This document shows, in pieces, positions 23,113 to 34,159 of a stretch of 64,000 bases of DNA. Position numbers and translations under genes: made by a program. The stretch is from the NCBI GenBank assembly GCA_963422465.1, contig OY730173.1, positions 2,170,001-2,234,000 on the forward strand, in the 5' to 3' direction. A model generated the notes under the pieces. That model was not told where the DNA came from. It searched no databases and saw only the letters and a list, made by a program, of their open reading frames with translations. The stretch's first letter is position 1, and each line of letters opens with the position of its first letter. Origin of the DNA: Lichina pygmaea (taxonomy: Eukaryota; Ascomycota; Lichinomycetes; Lichinales; Lichinaceae).

Positions 23113-23163
23113 CGTACGTAAGTACGTGCGTACGTACGTACGGTACATACGTACGTACGTACG
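23113..23163. repeat. TACGTA/GTAC palindromic cluster
   Basis: The densest example in the window: at least eight overlapping TACG/GTAC units in 50 bp, self-complementary over most of its length. Confidence 0.85.
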
Positions 23164-23280
23164 AGAGATCACGGCCCCTCCCTCGCCCGATGATCTCCGC
23201 TTGGCGGGGAGGTTGGTGCATGAGGACATGGGAACGGTGCATCTTCACGACGACGTCCTCCTCCTCCAATCGCTAGTCCT

Positions 23281-23298
23281 CCCCCCCCCCCCCCCCCC
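23281..23298. repeat. poly-C run, 18 nt
   Basis: Uninterrupted C run about 250 bp beyond the 3' end of the HAD gene. Confidence 0.95.
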
Positions 23299-23553
23299 AG
23301 CAGCCTGCTCGCAGCCCAACCCTAAGTTACTCCTCTTACGACACCGCAACGAGGGGACGCGCCGGCGACATCTGCCTCCTGTCGGACGCTGGTCTCTCCG
23401 CTCGGTTCGTCGTCGTTTCGTGCACGTCTCTCTACCTACGTTACGTACCGTCCCTACGTACGTAGGGTACAAACATGCGAGTACGTACGCTCCATCTGGA
23501 TGGACGGACGGCCACCTTCTCCGGCGAGAGCCGTGAGGCAGCCCCGTCGTGGA

Positions 23554-24173
23554 TCACGCTCGTATCTGCACCCGCCATCGACCGGTGCCGGCGTCTCGGC
23601 CCCGGAGGACGACGTCTCGCAGGTCGGACACGATCCAATCGGCCCCGCTCCGGGCGACGGCTTCCGCGGCGTGCGTCGTGGTGAGGGCGACGACGTCGCA
23701 ACCGGCCGCCTTGCCGGCCTGGATGCCGGCGGGCGAGTCCTCGAGCACCAGCGTCCTGGCGTCGGCGGCCAGCCCCAGCTGCGACCGTGCGAGCCGGTAG
23801 CCAGCGGGATCGGGCTTGCCGTGCTCGACCTCCTCGGCGACGACGGAACAGCCGGGCCGTGGCAGGCCCAGCGCCTTCGACCATCCCTCGACAAGCGCGC
23901 GGGTGCCGGAGGTGACGACGGCCCACGGCACGCCCATCGCGTCGCAGCGTCGCAGCAGCTCGTGCGCTCCCTCGATGGCCCGAGCGTCCCGTCCGAAGTC
24001 GGCCGGGATGCGTCCCTCGATGCGAGATACGTCTAGGCCACACACGTCGCGGCGGAAGAGCCGGATCAGCACGCCTTTCACCACCGGCACTGGGTACTAC
24101 TTCCACCCTCGGAGCCTTTCCCCGACTCCCGCTCCCCGCTGTTCGACGGAGGCTACCGTACCGCGCAGACAAG

Positions 24174-24214
<41 letters not shown>

Positions 24215-24694
24215 GCGATGGCGTACTTACAGTCCCAGTTCGCCTTGGTCGCGTCGTACACGCGAAGCGTATCGATCGAGCGTCGGCCGTGCGATGTGGC
24301 CAAGATGAGCTTGGGATCCACCCCGAGCTCCTCGCCGATCCTGTTCGTCTCGCCAAGCGAGCGAGCTTAGCTTCCACACAGCACCTCCGTCTTTCCTCGT
24401 GGGCCCGACGGCCTTTCCGAACCGTCGTCCCTTGTGGAGGGGGGGTGACAGGGTCAACGGGACAAGGACGTCTTACTTCTCCCAGTGCTTGACGATGGCG
24501 GCGGTCGAGTCCACCAGGGTGCCGTCCATATCGAAGAGCAGCGCGTCGAAGAGGTAGGTAGACGGCTCGTCCGAAAGCGGCCTCGAGGCCGGAGCCCGTG
24601 ACGGTGCTGGCTGGACGACCGACGACATGATCGAGTCAAGCTGCTGGGGACCTCGACGCGCCAACGGCACAAGAGCACGCATGCAAGGGCTCAA
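23554..24694 (-). CDS. HAD-superfamily sugar/glycerol phosphate phosphatase (Dog/Gpp-like)
   Basis: Three exons: 24694-24477, 24340-24231 and 24032-23554. Phases agree, giving 268 aa from the first ATG or 246 aa from the ATG at 24628. HAD motifs are complete. Motif I is FDMDGTLVDST with both catalytic Asp. Motif II is VVTSGT. Motif III is the Lys in HGKPDPAGY, and motif IV is LVLEDSPAGIQAGKAAG. The cap carries SHGRRSIDTL, as in yeast Dog1/Dog2 and Gpp1/Gpp2 and their filamentous homologues. These dephosphorylate small sugar phosphates or glycerol-1-phosphate in the cytosol. Substrate cannot be decided from sequence. The second intron contains a GCGCCC hexanucleotide repeat (about 24174-24216). 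The shorter start gives a protein closer to the family length, so 24628 may be the real one. Confidence 0.85.
24174..24216. repeat. (GCGCCC)n hexanucleotide repeat in an intron
   Basis: Six to seven units within intron 2 of the HAD gene, ending in a short GC alternation. Confidence 0.9.
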
Positions 24695-24958
24695 CGACCG
24701 GGCAGGTAGAGCGTACAGTACGTAACCTAGGGGGCGTACCTTCGTACGTATTAGTAGGCTTGGAGACCTTGTGCCACGGCGAACCTTGCTGGCACAAATC
24801 TACAGCACCCTCGCCTCGTTGTGTTAGGAGACTTGTCGCTAGTCATACCTCGGTACGGAGTACTTCGGTACTGTACTGTAGGACAATTTGGGATAGTTGC
24901 GACCCCGCGCGTGTCAGATTGTTACTGTATTTAGACTCGGTCCCCACTTTCCCCGCAT

Positions 24959-24978
24959 CCCCCCCCCCCCCCCCCCCC
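24959..24978. repeat. poly-C run, 20 nt
   Basis: Within the divergent HAD/GTPase intergenic region. Confidence 0.95.
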
Positions 24979-25110
24979 TGTACCGTCGCATCGGGTTAGA
25001 TCTTCACCGGTCAACCTTCCGATGTGCGCCTTACCAATCTTGGCCAAGACTAGCCCTAACGGTAGCTTTGCCCGTGCTGGGCACCGGAATAACTCGCTGC
25101 CGAACGCCGA

Positions 25111-25131
25111 CCCCCCCCCCCCCCCCCCCCC
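25111..25131. repeat. poly-C run, 21 nt
   Basis: About 200 bp upstream of the GTPase start codon. Confidence 0.95.
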
Positions 25132-25260
25132 ACACGACCTCGATTTAGAAAAATGTTGACAGCAACGACGGGAAAAGATCCCATCGCGTTTCTCTTGAGG
25201 TGACGCGAGCGGTGAAACGGAGAGACGTCACATCGGAGACGGAGCTGCTGTGATAGCATC

Positions 25261-25306
<46 letters not shown>

Positions 25307-25307
25307 A
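25261..25307. repeat. (GAC)n trinucleotide run in the 5' flank
   Basis: About 15 GAC units immediately upstream of the Nug1-type start codon. The same trinucleotide encodes the Asp run inside the gene. Confidence 0.95.
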
Positions 25308-25334
25308 GGGAAGGGAAAAAGTCGTTCGATCACC

Positions 25335-25880
25335 ATGGTCAGGCCAAGTTCGTCTCGAAATCTCATGCTCGCCGGATCGTCGTCGTCGAACGACGCCCCC
25401 CCAAGCTCTTCTTGCTGACCCTGAAAAACGCAGAACCCAAGTCTAAACGGACGCCGGTCCGACTGCGGCACAACATTCAAAAGGCCGGCGCGGCCAAGCA
25501 GCGCAAGCAACGAAAACTAGCCAGGAAGGTAGGGCCGCGATCCCCGGCTTTCGGCTCCCTCTGTTCCTCGTCCGTCCGACCTCGGTGATCGCCTTGCTCA
25601 CCGACGCTCTTTACCCTCCTCAGAATCCCGAGTGGAGATCACGACTGAAGAAAGATCCTGGCGTGCCGAATCTGTTCCCGTACAAGGAGAAGATCTTGCA
25701 GGAGATCGAAGAGAAGAGACGGGCCAAGGACGAGGAGGCTCGCCTGAGGAGAGAGGAGTCGAAAGGTGGCCGGCGAGCCGGGACCGTAGATGGCGAGGCC
25801 GTCCGGGACGCCATCCTCGAAGACGCTCCGGAAGCGGGTCATGTGCCCGAAGCCGCCGCGCACACGGTTGACGATGATGA

Positions 25881-25949
<69 letters not shown>

Positions 25950-27309
25950 TGCCATGGACGAGGTACGTGACGTTCGGATGCCAAAGGCGTTAGCGGTCGC
26001 GATTGCTGAGTAGCATGCCCTGCCGCAGGACGACTCGGCCGACCCGATGGCAGCCCTCGTCATGTCTGCTCGAGCTCGGGCTGTCGAGTTCGAGCGAGAG
26101 CGGCCGGATCGAACGGACGGAGGCCTGGGCGAGCACGAGAGCGACGACGTGGACGACGATGCCGACGCGTCGGGCCGCTGGGACGGCTCGGCCGTGCGCG
26201 TAGGTCCGCTCCGCCGGGACCTCTCGAGGAGGGCCTTCGACCGAGTCTTCAAGCAGGTGCTCGACGCTGCCGACGTCGTCCTCTACGTTCTCGACGCCCG
26301 GGATCCAGAAGGCACCCGTTCGCTCGAAGTCGAGCGCATGGTCCTGGCGGCCGACGGCGGCCGGAAGCGTCTGCTCCTGGTGCTCAATAAGATCGACCTT
26401 GTCCCGTCGGCGGTCCTCGACGGCTGGCTCGCCTACCTGCGACGCTATTTCCCCACCCTGCCCCTTCGTGCGGCCGGGTCGGCGGCCAGCGCCCACACGT
26501 ATCACCATCCGCAGCTCACACCGCAGACGACCTCGGCGAGGCTGCTCAAGGCGCTGAAGTCGTTCGCCGCCGGCCAACGACTCCGGCGATCGGTCTCCGT
26601 CGGCGTCGTCGGCTATCCCAACGTCGGCAAGTCGTCGGTCGTCAACGCCTTGACCGGCCGGCTCGGCCGAGGCGGCGCGACGGCGTGCCCTGTCGGCGCC
26701 GAGGCCGGAGTCACGACCGGCTTGCGCCAGGTCAAGCTCGACCGCAGGCTCGCGCTGCTCGACTCCCCCGGCATCGTCTTTCCCACGACGACGACCGCGG
26801 TCGGAGGCGCCGGCGTCGGCGCCACCGAGCAGGCCCGCCTCGTCCTGCTCAACGCCGTGCCGCCCAAGCAGATGGACGACCCGATCTCGGCCGTGGCGCT
26901 GCTGCTGCGCCGGCTCTCGGACTCTCCGGACCGGCTTCGGGCCACGCTCGAGCTCTACTCGCTGCCGCCTCTGATGCCTGACCCCCGCGGCGACACGACG
27001 ACGGATCTCCTCGTCCAGGTGGCCCGGACCCGAGGCCGACTCGGGAAGGGAGGCGTCCCCAACCTGCATGGCGCCGCCATGACCGTCCTCTCCGATTGGA
27101 GAGACGGCCGGGTCCAGGGCTGGACCGAGCCTCCCACGTCCCGGCCTGTCCGGGTCGAGATCGACAACGATGGCAAGGCCGACGGCGGCGGGAGCACCGA
27201 GCTCGGCACGGGAACGGTGACGGTCGGCGGAGATGACAAGACCATCGTCGAGGGCTGGGCCGCAGAGTTCAAATTGGATGGGCTCTGGGAGGCGGCTGAA
27301 GGCTGTTGA
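25335..27309 (+). CDS. NUG1: Nucleolar circularly permuted GTPase, Nug1/Grn1 type, 575 aa
   Basis: Four exons: 25335-25347, 25434-25528, 25624-25962 and 26029-27309, all phases consistent. The first coding exon is only 13 nt. The N terminus is basic (KPKSKRTPVRLRHNIQKAG), then WRSRLKKDPGVPNLFPYKEKIL, matching yeast Nug1 and fission yeast Grn1. GTPase motifs occur in permuted order: G4 NKIDLVP at about residue 269, G1 GYPNVGKSS at about 344, G3 DSPGI at about 394. This is the YlqF/YawG arrangement. These proteins are pre-60S assembly factors that act in the nucleolus and nucleoplasm and are usually essential. A run of 27 Asp (residues 119-145, bases 25870-25950) interrupts the region between the coiled N terminus and the GTPase domain. 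It is longer than I would expect from relatives. The gene appears intact. Confidence 0.93.
25870..25950 (+). repeat. GAC/GAT run encoding 27 consecutive Asp
   Basis: Coding trinucleotide repeat inside the Nug1-type gene. It is pure GAC except for GAT codons at the two ends, so it is prone to length change. Confidence 0.95.
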
Positions 27310-28078
27310 TCTGATATCGCTAGAGCCGACGACAAGCACCTGACCCTGTCCGTCCTCTCACTCTGCTCGCCCTTCTCACCCGTGTCGACATGCACGCACG
27401 CACGGCATCATGCACCTGCTTGTTCTCTTCCAGGGAGGATGAGCTGATCTACAACCGAAGCCGGCTCACCCCTCCCTCCCCCTCATCTACCCCTCCTCCT
27501 CCTCCTTCTCGCCCGCCTCGTGCTTCACCTTCTCTAGTCTGGACATGCAGGCGTGCGTCATGCATCGCCTTCTTTGTTTTTTTTCTTCGTTCGCATGACG
27601 AGACGAACCGATCTGCGTCTAGAGCCAGCTCGCTGACCTTTCCCCCCAAACCTTCAAGGTAGACGACGGCGATCCCGTTCAAACTTAGACCCGGTCATTC
27701 CAACGGCCGTGTCCCCTCAGACTACCTCAGACCAACTCAGAGGTAGATCAAAGCAGATGCAGGGATTCAACGACAGCATCTTTCATCGGGCACGTAACCG
27801 CGGTTACACCTGGCGCTACTACACGACTGCGCGTGCACGCGCGGCCCGCAGCTGCAGCCGCGCTGGGCTTTTACGCGCTCCTAACTAAACTCCGTAGCAA
27901 CACAGCAGTAGCTTCTTACTGTAGCGGAGTCACAGCAACCAAAGGAAGGAGGACAAAGAAAGGGAAAAAAAAAAGCGCCTTCGCCATCCTAAGAGCAACA
28001 GTGAGACCGCGTCATGCACAGGCACCCGAGGGCTGGGCACGGCAGATACTACGGACCGGTATTGCCGTCCTGGGTGGC

Positions 28079-28098
28079 TTTTTTTTTTTTTTTTTTTT
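28079..28098. repeat. poly-T run, 20 nt
   Basis: The only A/T homopolymer of 15 nt or more that I noticed outside transposon tails. Confidence 0.9.
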
Positions 28099-28587
28099 GT
28101 CCATTGTTTCCTTGTCAGTCTGTCTTGGAATAGCCAATAGGTAGGGATCCACCACCACCACTATCACCACCGCCACCGCCACCGCCACTACTACTACTGC
28201 TACCACTACTACTACTACCACCACCACCACCGCTACTACCACACGTGCCTCTTGCACGTACAGTACGTACGACTCGGACTTACTGGTATTTCATGAGCAA
28301 CAAGCATGGATGAGTTGGTGCCACCCGCCGTCCTACTACGAGCAAAGTACGTACAGCCCACCGTGCCCACGCATGCTTTGTGGCTCGAGACAGCTCACAG
28401 CTTACAGTAGTGCGTACGAGTACTCTAGCATCTACTGCACGTACTGTGCAGTACGATACCTACGAAGAGAGACAGTCGCATGTAGTACTCTACGAGCATG
28501 TAGGGTTGCGGCCCACAGCAGATTTGACCTACAAGCATAGCAGCAGGACTACTGCAATCGTTGTATCCGGGGTAGTGCTGTAAAGTT

Positions 28588-28613
28588 CCCCCCCCCCCCC
28601 CCCCCCCCCCCCC
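28588..28613. repeat. poly-C run, 26 nt
   Basis: Uninterrupted C run in the spacer between the GTPase and P5C dehydrogenase genes. Confidence 0.95.
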
Positions 28614-29752
28614 AACTTGTAAGAAATGTGCTCTGCGGCCTCGTGGTTGGATAGGTTGGAATGGTTGGCCTTGTAATACGTACGGAGTATAGGTATCGGC
28701 CCGGTTAGCCTAAGTAATGACGCCACCACTAGTTCCTGCTCCGTAGTATGATGCACCGTACGTTGCAGATCCGTCGTCGTAGAGTTCTCAACCCTAAAGC
28801 TATCCTCCTTGACGGCACCGAACGTACGTACCGTGATCATCGAACGGGGAACAAAGAGGAAGTACTCGTGGTGGTGCAGTACGTTTGGCAGGCTTACTAC
28901 TGCTGCAGTACCTACACTACGTACGGAAGTCACCGGTACAACCCATCAGCTGCTATCTTCTCAAGTAATACGACAGAATCAGAGTAACAGCGACAGCAGC
29001 AAGTGATGACGTATTGATCCTCCGGACCAACCCGAGGTAGATTATGTATGAAGGTGTACGCAGACTTGTGTCGTGCCACTGTACCGTTACGTACAAGGCA
29101 ATGGCCTGCTCTGAAAGGGGAGAAGCCCTCTCAGACCCGAGGGGCCAGATGGGCCCCCTATCTAGCTGACTAACGCTGCTGACTAAGCCAGGCTCGACGC
29201 TGGTTTATTAGCGTAGGCCGGGTGAGGCCTGGCGGTAGCTTAATCAGCAGAGTTTAGTCGGCTAAATCCTTGAGAGCTTCAACCGACAACTTTCTCCCCT
29301 CAGATGTTCGGGCTGTTGCCATTTAACATCGTTGTGCCAATTGAATCTTGCTGCTCCTAGCTCCGTACAGTACCGTACATACGAGCTGTGTGATAAACCA
29401 CACCAAAGGATCCTGGGCCTAACCCATCCGAAAAGCTGGTCTTCGACAAGGCCGGTCTGCAGAGAGGTCGAGATTTCAGTATCTTCCACCGAGCTTGTGC
29501 GTGAAAGGTACCTGACTTCTAGCTACCATCCAAACTTTCCTCTGCGCAGAGCTCCTGAAGTACGGAAGGACTGTGCAGTAGCACCCCATCGTGCCTCATC
29601 ACATGACGACGTGTGGTGCCGAGGCCCGGTAGAACTCGGCTATCGGCGGCTTTTAGAAAGTGACCTCCTATTTCGCGCCTGTGTCGATATCCGGACTTAC
29701 ATCTACCAAGCAGTCCGATGTAGACCTCTGCCTCAACTGACAGGAATCTACA

Positions 29753-31645
29753 ATGGCCACCATCGCTGCGTTCCGAGTACCCAATGTCCAGAATGAGCCC
29801 AACGTAAGAGCCAATGATTCTCCATCGTCATAGCATGTGTAGCTGACCAGCCGTCCAGAAACATTACGGACCAGGATCGGCGGAGCGAGAAAGCCTGAGG
29901 TCAGCGCTCGCCGAGCTTCGGAAGGATGATACGCTCGAGATCCCTGTCGTGATCGGGGACCGTGAGGTGAGATTGTCAGTGTCGGACGACTGCAGAGCTC
30001 GCTCCTGATCTCCGTCTCTAGGTAAGATCTTCAAGCACGGAAAAGCAGATGGACCCTTGCAATTTTTCTCGGCCGGTGGCAAACTATCATGTTGCCTACC
30101 CCCGAGATATCGACCGGGCCATCGATGGCGCGCTCGGGGCCAAGGATGCCTGGGAGAAGCTTCCATTCGGCCACAGGGCCGCCATCTTCTTGAAAGCGGC
30201 CGACTTGGTCTCGGGCAAGTATCGATCCAAGATCGTGGCAGCAACGATGATAGGTCAAGGCAAGAACGCGTGGCAGGCCGAGATCGACGCCGCAGCCGAG
30301 TTGTGTGACTTTTTCAGGTCCGCGGCGCAGCTTCCACTTGCACCGTTGCTTCTTTCGGCGCTGACGGGTCGCTTGTCAGATTCAACGTCAAGTACGCAGA
30401 GGAGCTCTACGCTCAACAGCCAGCTCATAACTCACCGGCTGTCTGGAAGTGAGACCCGCCAGCGATCCCAATCGATCCAGGTAGGGACAGCGCTAAAGGA
30501 CAGGCAGTCGCGTCGAGTATCGGCCCTTGGAAGGCTTTGTCTATGCCATATCACCCTTCAACTTCACCGCCATTGGCGGCAATCTGCCTTGCCTTCCAGC
30601 CTTGATGGGCAATGTCGTCATCTGGAAACCATCGCCGTCTGCCGTCCTGTCGAACTACATCCTGTATCAAATCTTGGTCGAGGCCGGCCTTCCACCACAC
30701 GTGATCCAGTTCGTCCCAGGAGATGCCAAGGAGATCACCCGAGTGGCCCTGGGACACAAGTACCTTGGAGGCCTCCATTATACCGGAAGCACCGACGTCT
30801 TCCGGTCCATATACCTTCAGATCGCTTCGGGTATCTTCGAGGGAAGGTATCTGGGCTATCCTCGCGTCGTTGGCGAAACCGGAGGGAAGAACTTCCACCT
30901 CATCCATCGCAGTGCCGACGTCACCAACGCCGTCGTCAACACCGTCCGTGGCGCGTTCGAGTACCAAGGCCAGAAGTGCAGTGCCGTGTCGCGGGTATAT
31001 GTGGCTTCCTCGATCTGGCCGGAGATCGGAGACGATCTGATCGAGAGGATGGAAAACCTTCGAAAGGGTCCGCCAGACGACTTTGGTAACTTCATCGGTC
31101 CAGTGATCCACAAAGCGTCCTTCGAGAAACTTGCCGAGGTCATCGACGATGCGAACAAGGACCCAGACCTCGAGTTGCTCGTCGGCGGATCGTACGATGG
31201 CAGCAAAGGCTACTACATAGAACCGACAATCTATCGCTCCGAATCACCAGATCACAAGCTCTTCTGGGCGGAGCTCTTTGGTCCGGTCGTGGTCCTGTAC
31301 GTCTATGCGGACGACAAACCCGACCCGGATCTAGCCTTCAAGGCGGTCTGTCGCACCATCGACGAGACCAGCTTCTATGGCCTCACCGGTGCCGTCTTCG
31401 CTCGCGACCGTGACGCCATTCGTGTCGCGGAACACATGCTCAGGAACGCCGCGGGCAACTTCTACATCAACAGCAAGGCGACCGGTGCCGTCGTAGGGCA
31501 GCAACCCTTTGGCGGCAGCCGCGCCAGCGGCACCAACGACAAGGCCGGCAGTATGACGCTCTTGAGTCGGTTCGTCGGCATGCGTACCATCAAGGAGGAG
31601 TTCGTCGAGAGTAATGCGGTGGAGTATCCAAGCAACGAACCATGA
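29753..31645 (+). CDS. PUT2: Delta-1-pyrroline-5-carboxylate dehydrogenase, mitochondrial, 553 aa
   Basis: Five exons: 29753-29803, 29859-29966, 30022-30317, 30380-30448 and 30508-31645, with consistent phases. The enzyme oxidises P5C/glutamate semialdehyde to glutamate with NAD+, the second step of proline (and arginine) catabolism. Aldehyde dehydrogenase motifs are complete: GQGKNAWQAEIDAA, SPFNFTAIGGN, the general base Glu298 in GETGGKNFH, and the nucleophile Cys332 in YQGQKCSAVSRVY. The 34-residue spacing is as expected for the ALDH4 subgroup. Length and the C-terminal SIKEE-like ending (RTIKEEF...YPSNEP) match fungal orthologues (PUT2 in yeast, prnC in Aspergillus). The N terminus (MATIAAFRVPNVQNEPN) is split by the first intron. 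No damage is evident. Confidence 0.95.
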
Positions 31646-32474
31646 GCCAGCAGACGGGGAGGTTCAAGATGTACGACCAAAGAAAGTGCTGAACTCTGCA
31701 ATAATCACGCTGAAGATTCTCGAGCCTGTCCTTTGTCTCTACCGTCAATACACTTCTGCAGCAGCAGACTTTGAAGGAAGAAGTGACACTCTTAGTTGGA
31801 GACAGCGGAGCTTCTGGGTGCGACCCACGAGGTAGTGCTCGGATATTGTCTGACGGTTCAAGCTTCCGTACAGGGGTACGTACGTGCGTAGGAATACTAC
31901 GACGGAACAAGAACTTTTCATCGCGGTTTTGTGTGCAAAAGGGACGCGAGCTGATGAAGCTCCAGGCGGAATCATGGTGGGGACTATTCTGCCGTCGACC
32001 AGTGGATGAGCATGTCGGCTCAAGGGCAAAGCTTTCAAGATCAGATTGAATCCGCGTGCACAGGGGCAAAGTATGTTAGAGCTGTAGGTATAATGAAAAA
32101 ATGATGCACTGTCACATGATATATCGTCACATGTCATCACTCCTCCCCGTCTGTACAAAAGGCAGTCGGAACCCTAGCTATTCTCCAGCACCTACCTGTG
32201 CCGCTTCTTTGCGCCCTTCTCTGGAGGGTGCTGAGCAGTCCAGCGACAAATGATAGGTCCAACACAAATTTTTCCTGTCGCTTTAGAATCCATCATAGCT
32301 TCCATCTCAAAATATCAATGTCACGATGCCACCGTCCAGAGAAGGGGGCAAAGAAGTGGCACGGGTACTTCTTCCAAAACTGTCGCCTTCCTCCACTGAA
32401 ATCTCAATCTAGAAGCCATGATGGATCCAAACACAACTCAGCAGCAAGTCTCATGATAATGTCCACTTCCCTTC
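31646..32474. other. Intergenic stretch downstream of P5C dehydrogenase
   Basis: No gene found. A GTACGTACGTGCG patch lies near 31869. Confidence 0.5.
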
Positions 32475-32504
32475 ATGCTCTACTCCACACTCATCCAAGT
32501 TGAC

Positions 32505-33440
32505 ATGGCAAACCTCATGCTAGAACCGACACCACCAAGGCACAGAGAGCCTGCCAGAATGACGCCAGAAGCCTTCCTCAAACATCCGGAAATAATCACC
32601 TACTTGAAGTGCAAGGTGTCTTTGAAGCTTGAAAAAGCAGCAAAGACGCTGTGTTTCGATCCAGCGCCGACGGCTGAGGATAAGACCGTGGCTGACTACA
32701 TCAAGCACACTCAAAACATGCTGCCAAACAATCGCCAGAAATTTGCTGTTCTTTTGCTGCTTGGGGAAGAGCTACAGAGCGTCCGAGCAGAGGCTCTTGT
32801 AAGTACTACTATCATAGAGTTATGGTAACATATGACTGACAACATCGAAGGGGAATAGAGCACTTCTCAGAGACATGCGCCAAGAAGTAGCATCTCTCTG
32901 AGAGAAGGTCAAGAAGATCCCCTGAATCCTTGAAACACAAATCGCACTCTACATCAGGAACCTAGTCGTGGAGCTGGCAGAGCTATTGGCCAGGAGACGT
33001 CTGGCGATTGTGACTGGAGACTCTCTGCCGGGTCCGACACCAGCCATTCCATGACCTGTCTCGCACAGGTGGCTGCCGCAATCAAGTCCGGAGATCTCGA
33101 GGAGCTTGAAATCCCGTGGAAATACATGGCATTCTTAGCAAAGTTCACTTCGGTATGATCACTACTATTACGATAAGTTCTTTTATTCTCTAAACACTTG
33201 TTGACTGCTAACCTGATGTTCCTTACTACATAGTACGTGAGAGCGAGGAATGACACCACCGATAGCACATCGTTATTCTTTGTCCGACTTCTCACATCCC
33301 CAAGATACATCGGTTCGTATTTGTATTATTCCTGGGGTGGGGGGGTTGTATTCAGTTATATATAACCAGACAGCTGACAAGTATGCCAACAGCCAGTTCT
33401 TTATGGGGGAGGAAGATGCTCTGACTGGGGAGACAGCCTA
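32505..33440 (+). pseudogene. Decayed copy of an unrecognised intron-bearing gene or repeat family (R2, copy 1)
   Basis: An ATG at 32505 opens a frame (MANLMLEPTPPRHREP..., then KVSLKLEKAAKTLCF, NNRQKFAVLLLLGEELQSV). It runs to a GTAAGT donor at about 32800. A good acceptor with a CTGAC branch site follows at about 32851, after which the frame continues (RALLRDMRQEVASL, ILETQIALYIRNLVVELAELL). This second block has three in-frame TGA codons, each in a position where CGA (Arg) would fit. A second intron-like stretch (about 33154-33232) leads to a last block (YVRARNDTTDSTSLFFVRLL). About 33180-33440 recurs, inverted, at 46460-46740. I do not recognise the product. It is mostly helical, with no known domain. 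Confidence 0.5.
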
Positions 33441-34159
33441 AGTATTGGGCGCAACCGGAATACACAAGTTTCGCTGAGAAGTGTCTGTGTTACATTTTCC
33501 AGAGTAGTGTAAGTGTACTACGTGAATAACCTGACTCTCAGTACAGACTGGCTTCTAAGTTTTAGGCTTCAGATAAGTACAAAGGTATATATGTACAGTA
33601 CAATTGTAGAAGTCGCGCAGCGTGCAAGACCTGTAAGATGCTGTCGCCATGCTGATGACATGAACTTTTATTTCAACACTAAGCATACATGAGAATAGAC
33701 ACAAGAGTGTGACCCATGTTGAAGCACTGTCTGGCCTGCCTGAGAAGAAATGTCAGCCGGGGACTCGACGGAGATTCACCCGAGAATTTGCTGAGCGACA
33801 GCTAAATTGTTGTTGTGGGCATGTGACTAGCCTGCAGAGTTTTCCTTTTCTTTATTGTCACTCCTAGATTCTAGTTGGACAGAGGCCAATCTACACATCC
33901 ACAGTTGACCAGTTGTCAGCTGTCAGCAACTTCATAGTCGACCGGTTGTCGACTTTCAAGAAAGTGCTACTAGATCGCTGCGGTACCACGAAGAGTGTGG
34001 CTTGTCACCACGGCATGTCCGGTCACCGCCTTCGCCTCTGCCGATTCCCCACTTCGTAACAAGTCGTAGAATTTCTAGGGACTGAGCTTCGCCCCAAGCC
34101 GAGATCCCCACCCCAATCTCTTTGAGAAGTATAGCAGTCGATCTGTTTAAAACCGAGCA
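33441..34159. other. Upstream region of argininosuccinate synthase
   Basis: Contains the R1 repeat copy at 33750-33957. The rest has no gene. The remaining ~200 bp before the ATG has no obvious Arg-control motif that I could identify with confidence. Confidence 0.5.
33750..33957. repeat. Dispersed repeat family R1, copy 2
   Basis: Same-orientation relative of 9605-9838, about 200 bp upstream of the argininosuccinate synthase start codon. It contains short imperfect palindromes such as GTCGACCGGTTGTCGAC. Confidence 0.75.

Larger units (their letters stand above)
17107..23553. other. 6.4-kb gene-free region upstream of the homeobox gene
   Basis: I find no convincing gene on either strand. Long open frames (19144-20061 and 20595-21401 on plus, 21132-21740 on minus) are GC-driven or cross microsatellites and have no domains. 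The region holds an AG run, poly-C and poly-G runs, a CA/CG run, GAC and CCG trinucleotide runs (about 18185-18240 and 20107-20145), and dense TACGTA patches (18538-18555, 19031-19072, 19224-19245, 21120-21200, 22261-22291, 23113-23163, 23431-23490). Confidence 0.55.
24695..25334. other. Divergent intergenic region between HAD and Nug1-type genes
   Basis: Serves as upstream region for both genes. It contains TACGTA patches (24715-24750), a TACGGAGTA string near 24855, two poly-C runs and a GAC trinucleotide run at 25261-25307, just 28 bp before the GTPase start codon. Confidence 0.6.
27310..29752. other. 2.4-kb intergenic stretch
   Basis: No gene identified. It includes a 20-nt poly-T at 28079-28098, ACC/ACT trinucleotide runs at about 28150-28240, a 26-nt poly-C and many GTAC patches (28257-28272, 28400-28460, 28675-28690, 28822-28832). 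A CTGACTAAC..CTGACTAAGCC segment sits near 29165. The last few hundred bases are the P5C dehydrogenase upstream region. Confidence 0.55.

Noticed and set aside
25990-27339. 449-aa minus-strand open frame
   Set aside because: Antisense to the Nug1-type GTPase, whose motifs and splice sites are decisive.
32954-33310. Minus-strand open frame with VVSFLALTYYVV, also seen at 46581-46832, as a membrane protein
   Set aside because: The match between copies is explained by DNA-level repeat R2. The plus-strand reading has better splice sites and longer similarity.
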